64,000 nt of DNA from Eumeta japonica. Its lineage: Eukaryota > Arthropoda > Insecta > Lepidoptera > Psychidae. Numbering within the stretch: the first letter of the stretch is position 1; every line of letters starts with the position of its first letter. The position numbers and the translations under genes were made by a program. Where the stretch lies: positions 1-64,000 of the forward strand of contig BGZK01001193.1 in NCBI GenBank assembly GCA_005406025.1. Direction: 5' to 3'. The notes beneath the pieces were generated by a model. The model did no database searches. It was not told the origin of the DNA and saw nothing but the letters and a program-made list of their open reading frames with translations. This document shows, piece by piece, positions 37,314 to 50,300 of this stretch.

Positions 37314-37592
37314 ATTTATTGAAACATTTGTGAAATTATTTAATTTCAGATAATTCTTTAACTTGTTGACAAAAACACGACAATCAAATGTAACTTTTGA
37401 CAATGTACGTCAAATATTCAGTAAAACAATCCTTAGACCACTGTTAAACAGCCTTTGCCTTAAACGAGTTTAGACGAGGTTTAAACAGTGTTTATTAATT
37501 AAACAAGATTTCTGAATAGACTTTTTTGTAAACTCGCGTTGAACTGTTGTCTAAGCACGTTTTAAAGTTAGAAGAGCAACTCTGAATAAGAG
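37036..37592. mobile_element. 0.55-kb element with CTTATTCAGA inverted ends
   Basis: The left end cttattcagaatccttattt and the right end, read on the other strand (cttattcagagttgctcttc), are inverted matches, and both lead into taaaac motifs. Inside, TTTAAAC/GTTTAAA-type motifs recur many times, including the perfect palindrome ttaaacagctgtttaa at 37100-37115. A TA microsatellite sits in the middle. No protein is encoded; it looks like a non-autonomous DNA element. Confidence 0.6.
37274..37307. repeat. (TA)n microsatellite
   Basis: A run of about 17 TA dinucleotides inside the CTTATTCAGA element. Confidence 0.85.
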
Positions 37593-37754
37593 TGTTATAG
37601 ATTAAAGTATATTAAAAGAAAATCATTTCAAAAATCGATATCATAATGACCATACCGTTTTATCAACAGACGCATGAAAATAATTGAACTTAGGAAGGAC
37701 ATAATATAATAGGTTTGTATCGCGTGGATAAAGAATCTTCTATATAATTTTGAT

Positions 37755-37975
37755 TTTTATTGAAACCTCAATCCTAACCTAGCCTTGGTCCCTTCACCAA
37801 CCCCGACCTTGACCCTATTCCCTTTGCCGATCCCTCACGCTATCCCTGTGGCTCTCGTTCTCACTCCAGCTTTCCCTTTCTTCACCCTCTCACTTTATAC
37901 TACCCTCTCTCCCCTCTCCTTCGCCCTTCCAATCTCTATATCCCTTTTCCATCTTTCTCCATCTTGAATTAAAGC
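37755..37975 (-). repeat. Hexamer-periodic pyrimidine-rich tract, copy 7
   Basis: Units such as gccttg, gtccct, ccgacc, ttgacc, ctattc, cctttg, ccgatc, cctcac pass into a CT-rich run. The short open frame is low-complexity Pro/Leu/Ser and not a gene. No tail motif is preserved. Confidence 0.45.
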
Positions 37976-38284
37976 GGGGAAATAGATATGACTAAGTTAA
38001 TGTGATGAAAATACTAATATTTAAATTAAATGTTTCTACATCTTATAGGTAATTTATTGTAATATTTATTATATATTTTGAAATTTTACGCGGCGAGTAC
38101 TAATAATCATCAAGATTAGTTTTACTTTTGTCCAATTATAAAACAGGCATACAGACAGACATTAAATGTTAACGAAGTCCGTTCAGAGGCTTAGTTATGA
38201 AAATGCCGACAGACAGATAAGTTACTTTCCCATCTGCGATACCAGCATGAATGATTGTAAGTATCCATAAGATTAATATGAATT

Positions 38285-38400
38285 GTAATGAGCGATGATG
38301 ATTTAGTGGTCAAGGCATAACTTTTGAATCAAGTCATTGAGTTGAGAGATTTGAACATTGAGTTGAGTTTTAATTCGAATCACTGCGGGCCTAGAAAAGC
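38285..38400 (+). repeat. tRNA-like SINE fragment
   Basis: The stretch gatgatttagtggtcaaggc and later gagagatttgaac, then ttaattcgaatcactgcggg, have the order of A-box and B-box-like motifs seen in tRNA-derived SINEs. The copy is decayed. Confidence 0.4.
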
Positions 38401-38687
38401 GCGTTGAGCTGTTGACTCTCAACATTGCCATTCCATTTGTGACACAGTCGCCATTGGACTAATTGTTCGCATATGAATATTGGTAATAAAATTGTCAAAG
38501 CAGATTTTTGCAATTTTACCCATAAAAGAGGTTAAATGAAGGTTATTCTTCAATCTGATCGCTGGTGTAAATATTTCTAGAATGTAATTTCAAATTTCCC
38601 ATATTTAACTTCTTCAGTTGTTCAAACTTAACACTCTTTTTTAATTTTTTTGACAAAAGCTTTAAGAGTAACGCCATATATTTTCTG

Positions 38688-39625
38688 AAAAATCGGACAA
38701 GTGCGAGTTAAACTCGCGTGGAGAGGGTCCCGTACATTGAATATCTATAATATATTTTTTTAATCCGACCAAATTTGTTTGTGGTAACTAAAAAAAAGAA
38801 TGTGTGGTACCGGATTGTCAAGGGAAATTGCTGAATATGTTGTCTTGAATTGAATTCTGTCTTGTTGTATATGCTTGAATACGTGGATTACGTGATCTAG
38901 TAATAGCAGGCATTGTGTTATTCATTTTTTTGATTTGTCCTTAAAGTTAATATTGCACCGCAATAATGTAAAGTCCAGTATACACAGACACTCACTAAGT
39001 ATGTAAGTACAAACATAGACATTAAAACGAAAAAAAGATAGTCTATATAAACATATGCAATAAATATGCATTTAGGTATATACTTAGTGAGTGTAGTTTA
39101 ATAGTGGATATTAAAACGAACCGAAACTAAACGAGCGATAGATTTCTTATAGATCTTCCTTATAGAGTTATACATCAATGGTTTTTCTGTAATTTATAAG
39201 TAAAGTACTATATTAGTACCTTTTTTTTAATTTAATTGCAGTAGTTTGGGAGTTAGCAGGAATGGTCAATTTCAATCTATCTATCTAAATAAATACGAAA
39301 CTATTTTATTTAATTTACAATTTTTAAAAAAATGTGTTATAAACCTTCGAAATAATCGCTTGATATGTTAAGTAGTACAGTTTGTAAACCTTTTTTATTT
39401 TAATTTCCCTTTTCTTCCTAGAAGTGACCCTCATATTTGAAATTAATCTATTTATGTTACATGACCGTATTTGGGTCACAAACATACATATACGTGTACT
39501 AAACATCAACTTAACAATCTTATTAAGAACAAATTGGCTGTGACAGACGCATAGATAGACAGATACACGAATGATTCTTTTTTCGATTCCGTTTTTTTTT
39601 ATTTGGAGTTACGGAAGGTTAAAAA
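38688..39625 (+). repeat. CGGACAAGTGCGAG...GGTTCCG-family repeat, copy 3
   Basis: The 5' end reads atcggacaagtgcgagttaa actcgcgtggagagggtccc, an almost textbook start of this lepidopteran repeat. The 3' side has gacagacgcatagatagaca and gattccgttttttt with gagttacggaagg. The internal sequence is non-coding. Confidence 0.6.
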
Positions 39626-39699
39626 GTAAAAAATAAAATGTTAATAAGTCCTAAATAAACTGAAAAAGTCAAAAAATATTTACAGCATAATCAAGGGGC

Positions 39700-39870
39700 T
39701 AATGAGCAGGCGAGCAATCAGAGAGCAGATGATCGCCGCCGCCCATGAACACACGCAACTTCAGTGGAGTCACCGGTGCGTTGCCAGCCTTCGGAGAGGG
39801 AATAGGATAATTAATGAAGGGAGATCTGGCCGATGGAGGAGTAAATACAGAGCGGACCAACGGAAATCTC
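39700..39870 (+). repeat. Repeat-derived segment with a spurious long frame
   Basis: The sequence gatcgccgccgcccatgaac acacgcaac and ggagtcaccggtgcgttgcc agcctt match a common lepidopteran repeat phrase ('caccgcccatggacactcgcaacaccagaggaatcacaggagcgttgcc'). The 140-codon frame that starts here and runs to 40124 has no domain and is not considered a gene. Confidence 0.55.
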
Positions 39871-42800
39871 GATCTCTAGACGAAACTAAACAATGGAAGT
39901 TGCTACTTCACGTCCGTATCTCACCGCTTGAGCGGGTACATTTTTGTGCTGCAGCCAAATTGGCCACAGCATGGCTCTATATTACAAAAAAGGCTGAGAT
40001 AACGGACTCTAGTTACTGGAAACATTTCAACAAGCAAAAAAATATATACATTTGTCAAACAAAAATACATTCGTTTAAGAAACATACATTTTACAACTCT
40101 ATATTCAGGTCTGCTAGTATGTGATTATGTAATGGGTCTTTGAAATTGAACTCTCACTCTTATATTAGTTGAGTTATCATGAAAGTTGGCGATTGTATGT
40201 AGATAACAATATTATAATATGGTAGAGTTGGACCGATATGATGATGGAGCCAGAAGGTGAGCACCAGAACACCATAACGCTATTACGTATCCTAGCCGTT
40301 TCGGTTTATTAAATTGTCTTGAGATGTACTCGGGGCTTGAAAGATTTTAAGGGCCTAAATTTTGATGGTGCCAAAAAGGTTTAATAAAATACATAAAATA
40401 CCTCATTTGCTAAGATAGTGAATGAATTATTTATTTTTTAGTTAAAGCAGCAAAGCAGGAGGAGGAAGGAACCGTTATAGGGATCTATTTTCATTGAAGG
40501 CGCGAATTAAGTGCGAACAATACATTGAAATATAAAAGCGTAGAAGTATTCCCACATAAACAAAATGGCAAACGAAATTGGCTTCGTAGTGGGCGTGGCA
40601 TAAGACATTGGCTTTGCCGCCGTACAGATGTCCAACATGTGTCCAACAACAATTTATTCTTTCTCTTTCTATCGTCAACGAATGTCTTCATTCTTTCTCT
40701 TTTCTTCTCTTCGGTTAAAAAATAACAGTGTCATTGGAAATTACATCTAAAGAAGATAATAATAAGGTTCTTTGTAAGAGATGTATTTAGTTTAAAAATA
40801 TGTCTTATAAACTCAATTTACATTTGTGTGAATTATGTGCCACGATTGAACCTAAATTTGTTCCACGTTATAATTCTATGCTTTTCTATGCAACAATATA
40901 TAAACTAATGCGAATGTAGAGAGACATGTTTTTCGCTGACAGTTCGTACTTAAATTGTCCTGCGAATTTGTGACGCGATTCTAGTCGCTTTAAGGAGGAC
41001 TATACCAACTGCTTGGAACAATGGTTCCAAGGAATCCAAAAGTGTGTATGTAGTGTGGGAATATACTTGGAAAAACAATAAATATGTCATGAACATAATA
41101 TGGATCTTATTAATGAGAATTCAGATGTTTTAAGTATTGCCTGCATATCTGCCTATTTATAAAAGAGTATTTTTTCCAGTTACGAACTATCACGAAGCTT
41201 CTGTACGGATACTATCTGAATGTTCTAAAGAAAAACAACGAATTAACTAATAAAATGTATCAAACTTGATACTGCAATAATATTATCACCCGTCTTCATA
41301 AGTTTATCGTTAGCAATTTTCGTCTTAATTTAATAAATATTCCCAACGGGAATTGTTCAGTAATAAGAAAAAAATTCAAAAGAAAAGTGATTTCAAATAA
41401 AACAGTTTCGATCACATATTGTCATATTTCCGATCCTGTTATGATATTTTTGAAGAAATAGGTTTGATTTCTCGTCATCTTTACCGAAATATCACTTTAT
41501 AATCACTTTACCGAAATATCGCTTTGGGTGATTTACACTAGAAATAAAAAAAAAACCTTATAATCAATTTTTCAATCAATGCACATTATATAAAATTTGT
41601 GTACATAATATCTAGTTTCCACACTTTCCCAGTTTGGTTGTCGAGTTTTTGATTTCCTACATTACTTTTATCTATAAATGATAATCAAAAATGGCGTATT
41701 TCTTAGAGATTGAAGTGATAGGATAGATTAAAAAATATAATTCATAAATTAATATACTAAATCAAAATATTGTATTTATATGAAAGTAACATAATTTTAT
41801 TTATTTATCGTGTCTTTATTAGTTTTTGGTACGACATCTACGTCATTAGTACAATGGATATTTTATTTCGTCTGAATTAGCGACCCTGAAGTTTTTCATT
41901 TCATCACTAGATGTCCCAAAGTCACTATTTATACTTTTGTTTTTTTGCGCCATCTAGGGTGAATTATGTAGAACTTTTATTAATGTTCTAATACGCGCTT
42001 ATGTTTTTGGTGTTAAGATTAAAAATAAGTAGATGTCATAAATTTAGAAAAAAAAAACAAAATGTATCGAAAGCGTTATTAGGATCCATGCATAATTAGG
42101 TGATTTTAGTCGCTATAACCCACGAGCCCGACCTTTGTAATGGGGGCAAATTAACAATTCAGAAACCTATCAATAGAGTGTTCTTTTAATTTTTTTTATC
42201 TTTCAACACCAATGAGCCCGTAAACGAGGCTCATGTAATAAAATAAATACGACATTATAAAATTGAATTGCCATTTATGAAAATAATAATATAGCTTTCG
42301 AAAAAATAAAAAAAACAAAATTTTATGTAACAAATATCAAAATCTAAGTTATTGTTACAATCATTGTAATTTCTGATGATATACAAGTTTTGATAATTAT
42401 CCTATGTTATGTGCCCGATTAAATGTTGATAGTAACAACAAATCAAAAGTATGTTGCTAAAATTAATGCATGAAATATGGCATACAACACTTTTTCAACT
42501 CTCCCAGACCATTTATAAATCGTTCGTGGGCCTAATCATAAACTAATATGAATATTAATGAGCCTGACCTTGCGTGGCCTCGTTATAATTCTGAATCATT
42601 AATGTAGAATCACCCAATCTTAACTTGATGGTTTCTAAAAAGATTCTATCGAATGTAGTCACATTGGACGTTCAATTATTTATTTTTGTCCATGATATTG
42701 TTTTTTTTTGTTCCGTGAATTTTTTAAGGTTCCTTACCTTTAACGGAAAAATGAACCATTATAGGTACACTTCCATTTATCGATTTGTTCTCGGAAATGC

Positions 42801-42940
42801 TCAGATTGAAATTAAATCACTTGATAATTTCTAGTTATGAGATATGAAAAAAATATGTGTCAATGCAAACTTACACATGCAATTGGAGTATGGACCATGA
42901 TGTAGACCAATATATAGAAGAACATTTTTTATTAGTTTTT
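39870..42940. other. AT-rich intergenic stretch
   Basis: No gene or clear repeat is recognised. Short frames at 40475-40725 overlap on both strands and show no coding character. Confidence 0.5.
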
Positions 42941-42944
42941 GAAA

Positions 42945-43105
42945 AGAGCTAAAGTTTCATAATTCCTGGCACTGATATCTCGGCAGTAACGGTATCGAAA
43001 ATAGACAAACATCTTCAACACTATTGATGGATGAAATATCTACATAGGTAATTAATTTTCTACGGAACCCTCAGAGTGCTCTTATTCGCACTTATCCGTT
43101 TTTTT
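42945..43105 (-). repeat. CGGACAAGTGCGAG-family repeat, 5' fragment
   Basis: On the - strand the copy begins aaaacggataagtgcgaata and continues agcactctgagggttccgta, the family's 5' signature. The 3' part is missing or unrecognisable. Confidence 0.5.
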
Positions 43106-43264
43106 TACATTAACATTGAATACTACAAAATTGAGAGAATGTGAGTTATAAGATGTAATATTTAAAATACATTAAACACTGCACTACAAATTAAACGGTT
43201 TAGCTACAAGACATAATAAATAAACTAATTAAATAATAAAAAAAAATTATATCACAAATATGCC

Positions 43265-44250
43265 ATCTACGTTCTGATCTGATCCAAACGCCTCCATTAC
43301 ATTAGCAGCATTGTCGTGTTGGATTTCTACAGATACTGTTTGGAACAGATAAGACTAAAGAGGATCGCCCTTTTTGTTACCGAACCTACGGCCCAAAACC
43401 CTTATGAAAAACCTCGTCTCATTGCTCCAATAATTATCTCTTTCGGTGACCACTGACCACTGGGATAAAAACGTATATGTCCTTCAGAATATTATATTTG
43501 AGGTGCTTTTGTTTAATAGCATTTTCGATCCTGGAAGCGGCTCTTGACCTGCTGTTTAGATGAGACATTACAAACGTGTCGACACATGTGGCATCCCGGA
43601 TTAGACGGCGCTCCCCCAGACAAGGCCACGGGACTAACGTTAATCGGTTAATCGCTTACCGTCCAAACAGCAGGCTCAAGAACACACGAAAATTTGCCAG
43701 AGATGAATGTCTGGCGGTAAATGATATTGAGGGCATGGATTTGACAACTCAAACCATTACGGCCGTTAGTCTCTGCGATTGACCCACAAACGCATAAACT
43801 TATTTCGCAGATTTCGCAGCCCAGCCGAAGTGTTACAGTCATCCGAAAAGAGTTGCCGTCCAATAATATGTCGAAATTTAGCAAAGAGTGCACAACTATG
43901 ATTCGGATTCTGGGATGAAAACAGCTCTCAGACCAGCTTTGCCGACACCATCGGGGTTTTCGTTTAGAAAGTGCTCAAAAATAGTTTTGCTACCTATTTT
44001 CTGGCATGCTACGATCTGTGTGAATGGATGACCCACCATTTGATGGGTCATTTTCTGAAGGAATTCAAAGGTCGATGCTTTCACGAGAGAGAATGTTCGC
44101 AACAAGCTTACCTCCCCCCTCGAATAGAAATGAGGAAAGCAGGAAGGCCAACATTGAATGACTGTAGGACTCGGCCTGCCGTAACATATCGCTAAAGCTA
44201 CTTGGACCCATTGGTTAACTATCTTTATCAATGGTTTCATTGTCTCCAAA
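43265..44250 (-). pseudogene. Retroelement polyprotein C-terminal remnant
   Basis: Frames on the - strand give, in order, NFDILLDGNSFRMTVTLRLG with CEICEISLCVCGSIAETNGR and NGLSC, then LTLVPWPCLGERRLIRDATC with VDTFVMSHLNSRSRAASR, a KQKHLKYNILKD segment, and ETRFFIRVLGRRFGNKKGD with SVEIQHDNAANVMEAFGS. This order matches a C-terminal module found behind reverse-transcriptase domains in many invertebrate genomes ('LDNEALRIAVALRLG..C..H.C.CG..VD..G.HGLSC...MTLVPW..GR.LVWDATCVDTLA...LGRR'). Stops and frame changes separate the pieces. The element family is not assigned, and no RT domain is visible here. Confidence 0.7.
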
Positions 44251-44259
44251 CATTATTGT

Positions 44260-46970
44260 AATTTTGTGTACAAATACTATATTTACCAGTACCAATACAT
44301 CTAGCTCCTATACCTCATTTCCAATTAAATAATAATCGCTGAACTAGCTAGTTTAGAAACTTTTAAAAAAGAAAAAAAAAAAACAGAAAATAAGAAAGTA
44401 GTTTTAAATACTGAAATCGATATTAGGTACTAAAATAATTAAATAATCCACAAAAACAAAAGTATTAAATCTTAAACATATTTATTAAATTTTCTAATAT
44501 TCATTACGTTATGTAACTTTAAAATATTACAAATCACTATAGTTGCGTTATGCCATCCGTATGCAGCAGACAGACAGATTTATGTTGATTTAGTGTGTTG
44601 ATGTGCCGATCGGGCTACTTTCAAATGATTTTTAAATGCATATGGGGAAAAACATTTCTACAAGAGTGAAATATAAACTGTTAGTTATTCTGTGCTATTA
44701 TATCGCGCCATTCCTAATTGGTATATGTGTTTATTTGAATTATCATTTTGAATTCACATCAATTTGTTTGTTTCATTATAAGCAGCTGAAAAATTAAAAA
44801 AAAATATTTGAAATTGTCCCAAATGAGAACATTTATTTATGCGGACAGCAATTATTCTCGATAACTCCGACTGGTATTTTTATATTATAGTATTTTCATT
44901 ATATTTAAGTCACAGTTACCATTTCGCTGTTATTAACGTTCTACAAATATTCGATATGAATTAGCCTATTAATTATTTTTATCATTTTTTTTCTTTTATG
45001 TTATGCCTTGAGGTATCAACAGAATAAATCTACCGGTTCAAAGGATGAAAGCTTTAATTTACACACGAAAATATACAAAAAGATAAATACCATTATCTCC
45101 CACATTCACAGATCAAACAACCTAAGCTCTCTAATATAATGATATAGAAATCAATATTCAGATATCTAAAGTTTTCGGAAAGAACAGAATAAGTTGTAGA
45201 ATTTGTGACTCGCTTCGCAATATCCCATGATGTCCCAGTGTAAACCGAGAGCCGGGACAGTCGTTCAACGCTAAAGTAGCGGCGGCTGGGCGGGGACTTC
45301 CCTAAACGGTTAATTGTTTTTTCATCTAACGACCTAAACATCATGGATACCTGCGCCTGAAAGCGGTTATACGTTCTGTGCCGTAGTCGTAACCTACAAA
45401 AGTAATCTATCGTCTGTCTCGCGTTGTCTACGTCATGAAGTCATGGGTAAGTTTTCCAGTTCTTCAGAGAGGACTCACTTAAGAATTCTACGTCTTTCGA
45501 CGAAGGATCACCCCGACAGCCATAGGAGCAGCGCGAAAGACACGTGCTCAGCCACCTCAGGCTTTTAAACGAAAAACGAACAAGTTCGCCTCCCTAGGCC
45601 CATATTTGGTACCATCTCATTATATTTAAAAAGAAATTTAAATGTGAATTAATAGGAAATGTTTTAAAATTTTTGTGTTTCCATAAAATTTACATTTAAC
45701 TAGGTGGTCAATCATCATGGAACTGTTATCGTTTTGACGGAAAACGTTAATTCATACGAACGGAAGAAGATATTTTCTTAATAAAAATAAAAAAAGTTGT
45801 GCGTGTCAGATCCGATTAACGATTGAAATTCATTACTTTAAAACAATACTCCATATATTCTTAAAAAAATAAATATATATAATAAATAAATACGAATATA
45901 TGAAATATCTTGGAATATCTACAATAGGCAATGAATGTAAATAAACACACTTTTATCGTATTGAAAGCACGTATAAGTTTTCATGTATTTATGTTGGTTT
46001 TATAAAATATATTACATATATCACGTTGCATAATAAGACTCTAAAACTCCATATTAATCGATTGTTAAGAACGGCACATAATAACATTTAACACCATAAT
46101 TATGCATCGAAAGCCGAACAAATCTGTGTTAAAAATAAAACATTTCTAAAACAGCAATGGAAGAAAAATACCATTGATTACAGTTAATTTACTCTTAATC
46201 TATGGACCTATCAACTTAGTATTGTATACATCTATGTACGTATGTGACCCAAACACTGGCACTTATAACATAAATAAATTAATTTGGAAAATGACGGTTA
46301 CTTTTGGGGGTAAATTAGAAAATTAAAAAAAAAATTGCAAATTGTACATATAGAATGAAGTATATTTGTGAGGTCTCGAATTTTTGTGTAATTTTCAAGC
46401 AAATAGTTTTAAAGTTATTTAAGAAAATAGATGAAAATTGATCATTCCACCTTATCTCTGAAACTACCGCCCCTAATATTTTGAAAATAATACTGAAACT
46501 ATTGCTTTATTTATAGATTACAGAAACTAATAAGAAGTCTATTAAGTTGTCATCGTTTCGGTCCATTGCAATTATTATTATTATAATATATTATATTTAT
46601 ATTGGACATTGGTACATTGGGACGTGGGTACATACATGTGCGTATTTAGTTTATAATGGACCTTACCTTTCGCTTCCTTTCAAATGTTCAGTATAAAATG
46701 ATCCTTAGTACATATATACTTACTGAATATGTAAACTAGGTATATTACTATTACTCAGATGAGTGATCAGTGAATGTCAGTTTAAAATGCACCGTGCATT
46801 ATTGCGATTAATATTAATTTTAAGGACACCTCAAAAAATTAAATATCAGGATACCTTCTATTACACGGTCTCAGTCTACATATACAAGAATATGGGATAA
46901 AACAGAATTCCATAATCGACAATATATTCAGCAACTTTCCTGTAGAATTTTTACTAAACTTTACGTACTT
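44260..46970. other. Intergenic stretch with a GC-richer segment
   Basis: Mostly AT-rich with nothing recognised. A GC-richer segment at about 45200-45610 (ccgagagccgggacagtcgt, gtagcggcggctgggcgggg) contains short open frames on the - strand. It may be a retroelement fragment, but I cannot place it in a family. Confidence 0.45.
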
Positions 46971-46979
46971 TTTTTAATT

Positions 46980-47085
46980 ACCACAAACGAACTTGGGTCA
47001 TATTTGAAAAATATATGATACATATTCTACCTAACGAACCTAATTTAGTTGAGTTGATTTCGCACTTGTCCGGTTTTGTTTTCCA
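46980..47085 (-). repeat. CGGACAAGTGCGAG-family repeat, 5' fragment
   Basis: On the - strand the 5' end is aaaaccggacaagtgcgaaa. The copy ends about 170 bp before the gene B start codon, so it abuts the presumed promoter region. Confidence 0.5.
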
Positions 47086-47254
47086 ATTAATTTGTATAAT
47101 GACCTCACTCAGCGTTTGCACCGACACGCGTCTGGTTCATTTTTTACATGACAGATCCGACCTCATCTTAATGACCCGCGTCCTGAATTTAATTGGCATG
47201 AATTTTTCCGGCAGTTCTGCGTCGGCCAGCGGCACGTGCGAGTAACGGTGTAAA
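47086..47254 (+). promoter_or_regulatory. Upstream region of gene B
   Basis: This segment lies between a repeat copy and the start codon and is less AT-rich than its flanks. It holds an E-box CACGTG at 47233-47238, 16 bp before the ATG. A start site cannot be fixed. The leader could also begin in a distant non-coding exon. Confidence 0.4.
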
Positions 47255-47374
47255 ATGGTGAGGGCTGATATAGTGAAGAAAAATATAGTCAAATTTAAAC
47301 TTAACCACTGCTGCTGGTTGGCCCCCGTGCACTATGGCGCTCTGCTTTTAGGTTATCTGAATTTGATAGTCACG
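47255..47374 (+). CDS. Gene B exon 1
   Basis: It encodes residues 1-40, from MVRADIVKKN to GYLNLIVT, and ends at donor gtgagt (47375) in phase 0. The start is the only ATG before the conserved HCCW motif. Confidence 0.78.
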
Positions 47375-50300
47375 GTGAGTTGTCAGGAGACACTATTTAT
47401 TTTATTAAATTATATTTCTCCATATCTAAGGGTATTTTAATATTTACGTCTATAGCTAAGGGTTTCCATATCTGATAGCAACTTTTCCATAACTTCCCGC
47501 GTTAAGAAAACTTATATTTATTTGACATTTTTTATAAGAAAAAAAAGTTATTTAAATTTACTACCAACCAATAAATTCAAGAAGAAAAAGAACTGGAAAG
47601 AAATTTTTTGTCTATATTTCTTAAATGTCATATTTATACCTGTCACATCGATGTCCAGGCGCTGTCGTTTATTCGTGAAAAACCTATTAACTTGATAAAA
47701 GGCTTTTTTCATAAGCTTATTTATCCATTTTTTAAATTACTATTATAAGTCCTTTAGGAACTGTGTTATATATATCTAAGTAACTTCTCATAAATATTTG
47801 GGTTATGATTTTTAACCAATAGATCACCTTCTGCTGGTTCCAATTTCGGTTCGTACGCACTATTGATCGATTTAAGCCAATCTCGATCCCATTGAAAACT
47901 TCTTCCCATTCTGAATTCTTTCAGGACAATGGACCGTTTCTGACTTGAACCCCAGTCTTGTTGCTGGGATCTTGATTTGAAATAACTTCACATATCTAAA
48001 AGGGTTTTGCGTGTACCAGCAATTGATGTGGATAGTATAAATATAATGCTATAAAAAATAATTCTGTTTTAAGACCAAACAACTAAATAGAATTACATAT
48101 AAAGTAACCAGAATGTAAACGTAGATTAATTTTTAAGTGATACTTTGACGTCACTAAAATAAACCATAAATACAAAACCGCAATAAGACTGAGCTATGTT
48201 GCAAAAAAGGAGGAGGTGTATATATAATATGTGATATTAATACTATGGAAAACATTTATACACGTCTGGCCTTATCCGCAACACTATTTTTACTACATTT
48301 GCAGGTGTAACTTGCGAGTAAAATAATCCAGGATGCATTAATTTTTACTCTGGACGTATCTCTTTCACTCTATTTAATGACCGACTTCATGGTGTCGTAT
48401 TATGTTGAAAGCGCATCCATTTTTGTGATGTTATTCCAAAATTTCAACTTTCATTTTCTCCAACGTACCGAAATAATATTGTTGTTGTGTTCGTGAGGTT
48501 CAAATCGCACTTCCGTCTAGGCGTACCCTTTCACAGTCTATTAATTACAGACTGAGTGGCTTGCATCTCAAGTCCACCACATCGGCTCAGCGCGGGTCGG
48601 GGGTCGCTGACGACCGTCGTCTTCGAGTTGACTGCAACGTCCGGGACCGACTGCTTGACGTGCTGTTTGGGGCACAGAGCGGGCGGCTCGACCTGGCTGA
48701 AATTAATAACTCATTGGTTAATTTGCCCGTAGTCGTGATCTAACACGCCACTTTCTGTCCCATTCGTGACGCTCTAGACATAGATATACAGGCAGATCGA
48801 AAGAAAATGCATTTTTTGTCCATATCCATTTCAGATTGTGACTCTTTTGTCTACGGTGAACGAGAGTTTCTCACCGACGCTCAAAAGAGTACAGGACATG
48901 GTGCTGGGGGACAGCGCCAATCCGGTGACGACGTGCACTCTCGCCTACGCCGCCGAAGAAGCCATGGATGTTCTGTTTTTAGTCGGAGTGCACAGGGTGA
49001 TTATTTATTCGATGGAATCGTTAATTTCACAATTTATCTTTTATCAAGGCGATCCCTTTTTCAGTCATGATCCCGACCCTGGTCCTGTTCTCGACGTCTA
49101 CGTTGATCTACTGTTCGTTCCGTTTATATATCGATCTCGATATCGATCACTCGTGACATCAAGTATGTGACCCGCAGTCATACCCGTTTAGAAGTACATT
49201 TATTATGCTTTTGGCTTTCTAGTCTCCAATGTAATTGATTATTGCGTGTCTAATAAAAAAATTTAACAACCCAAGTGCGGGTTGTCTAGTATGCTGTGAT
49301 ACGGATATGGATAAATATCCGTAACACAGCATACTAGTACAGCATACACTCACATATGTGAATAGCAGAATAGTGTTTATTGCAAATCATGTTAGCACAA
49401 GGTAACTCAATCTACATTGATACAAAATGCGCTGGTTATCGGCCATTTAGCTCCTCCTAATAGAAGTTTCGTAATATGTTTCGAATCTAGGCAAACTTTT
49501 AAATTATAGTTATTTTTTTATTGATAATACAATATATTAATAAAAGTAATTCTTATATACTAAGTTCCATCCTAGCGCGAAGACTGTCATTAAATTATTG
49601 GAATGTTATGAAATTTATATTGCAAGGATTTATAAAATTACCAAAGTATAATACCGTATGAATTCGACAATGCATCCTTCCGCAAGTATTCATAATATCC
49701 TCCTTTTTTATAACAAATTTACCAAAGAAACCATAGTCATTGAAGTAGTTTTTGAGAAAAAAATAGCTTAGAGCATCTACGTAGAAATGTCGTACTGACA
49801 ACCTTAGAACAACTGACGCATAAGTACGGTGCTGCAGCACGCCGCGCGACCTGCCACCTGATCGCACCCACGCTTACAATCTGGTTAACATTTTATTAAA
49901 GTTGTGTTTGTTTTATTTTATATTATTTATAAGTATATTTTCAATGACATATTTTGTTAGTTACTTTGGCAAAGTGGTTCTAAAAAAAGAAGGAGATTAT
50001 AAATATTTGCAAAAAAATGTATGATGAACGGGGGATTTGGTCAAATTTACCGTTCCCCTTCTGTCTATAGACGAACCGTAGACTCACCCAAATTCACCAG
50101 CTTCAGGCCTAAGTTGTGGACTAGAGGAGCGCATACGCATATCTCATATGACATTTTGCCCGTACAAAATGCCCAGTACGCTTAACGTGCATTTCAAGCA
50201 GAGAGTTATCTTCGCACTTTTGTTCCGCAGCTTCCTCCCCTAACATATTTTTTCACAGAACGTTCGTACCGCCTCCCATGACTCGTCATTACCAATCATC

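Noticed and set aside
37785..37967. Pro/Leu/Ser-rich frame
   Set aside because: Low-complexity pyrimidine tract, part of the hexamer-periodic family.
39702..40124. 140-codon open frame on the + strand
   Set aside because: Its first third overlaps a lepidopteran repeat phrase, the rest is low-complexity, and there is no domain, signal peptide or splice context.
43896..44249. 117-codon open frame on the - strand as a host gene
   Set aside because: It directly precedes and overlaps a decayed retroelement module on the same strand and shows no independent domain.
48838..49170. 110-codon frame extending gene B exon 2
   Set aside because: The part after 48996 is a hexamer-periodic repeat behind a donor site, and exon 3 continues in phase from 48996.
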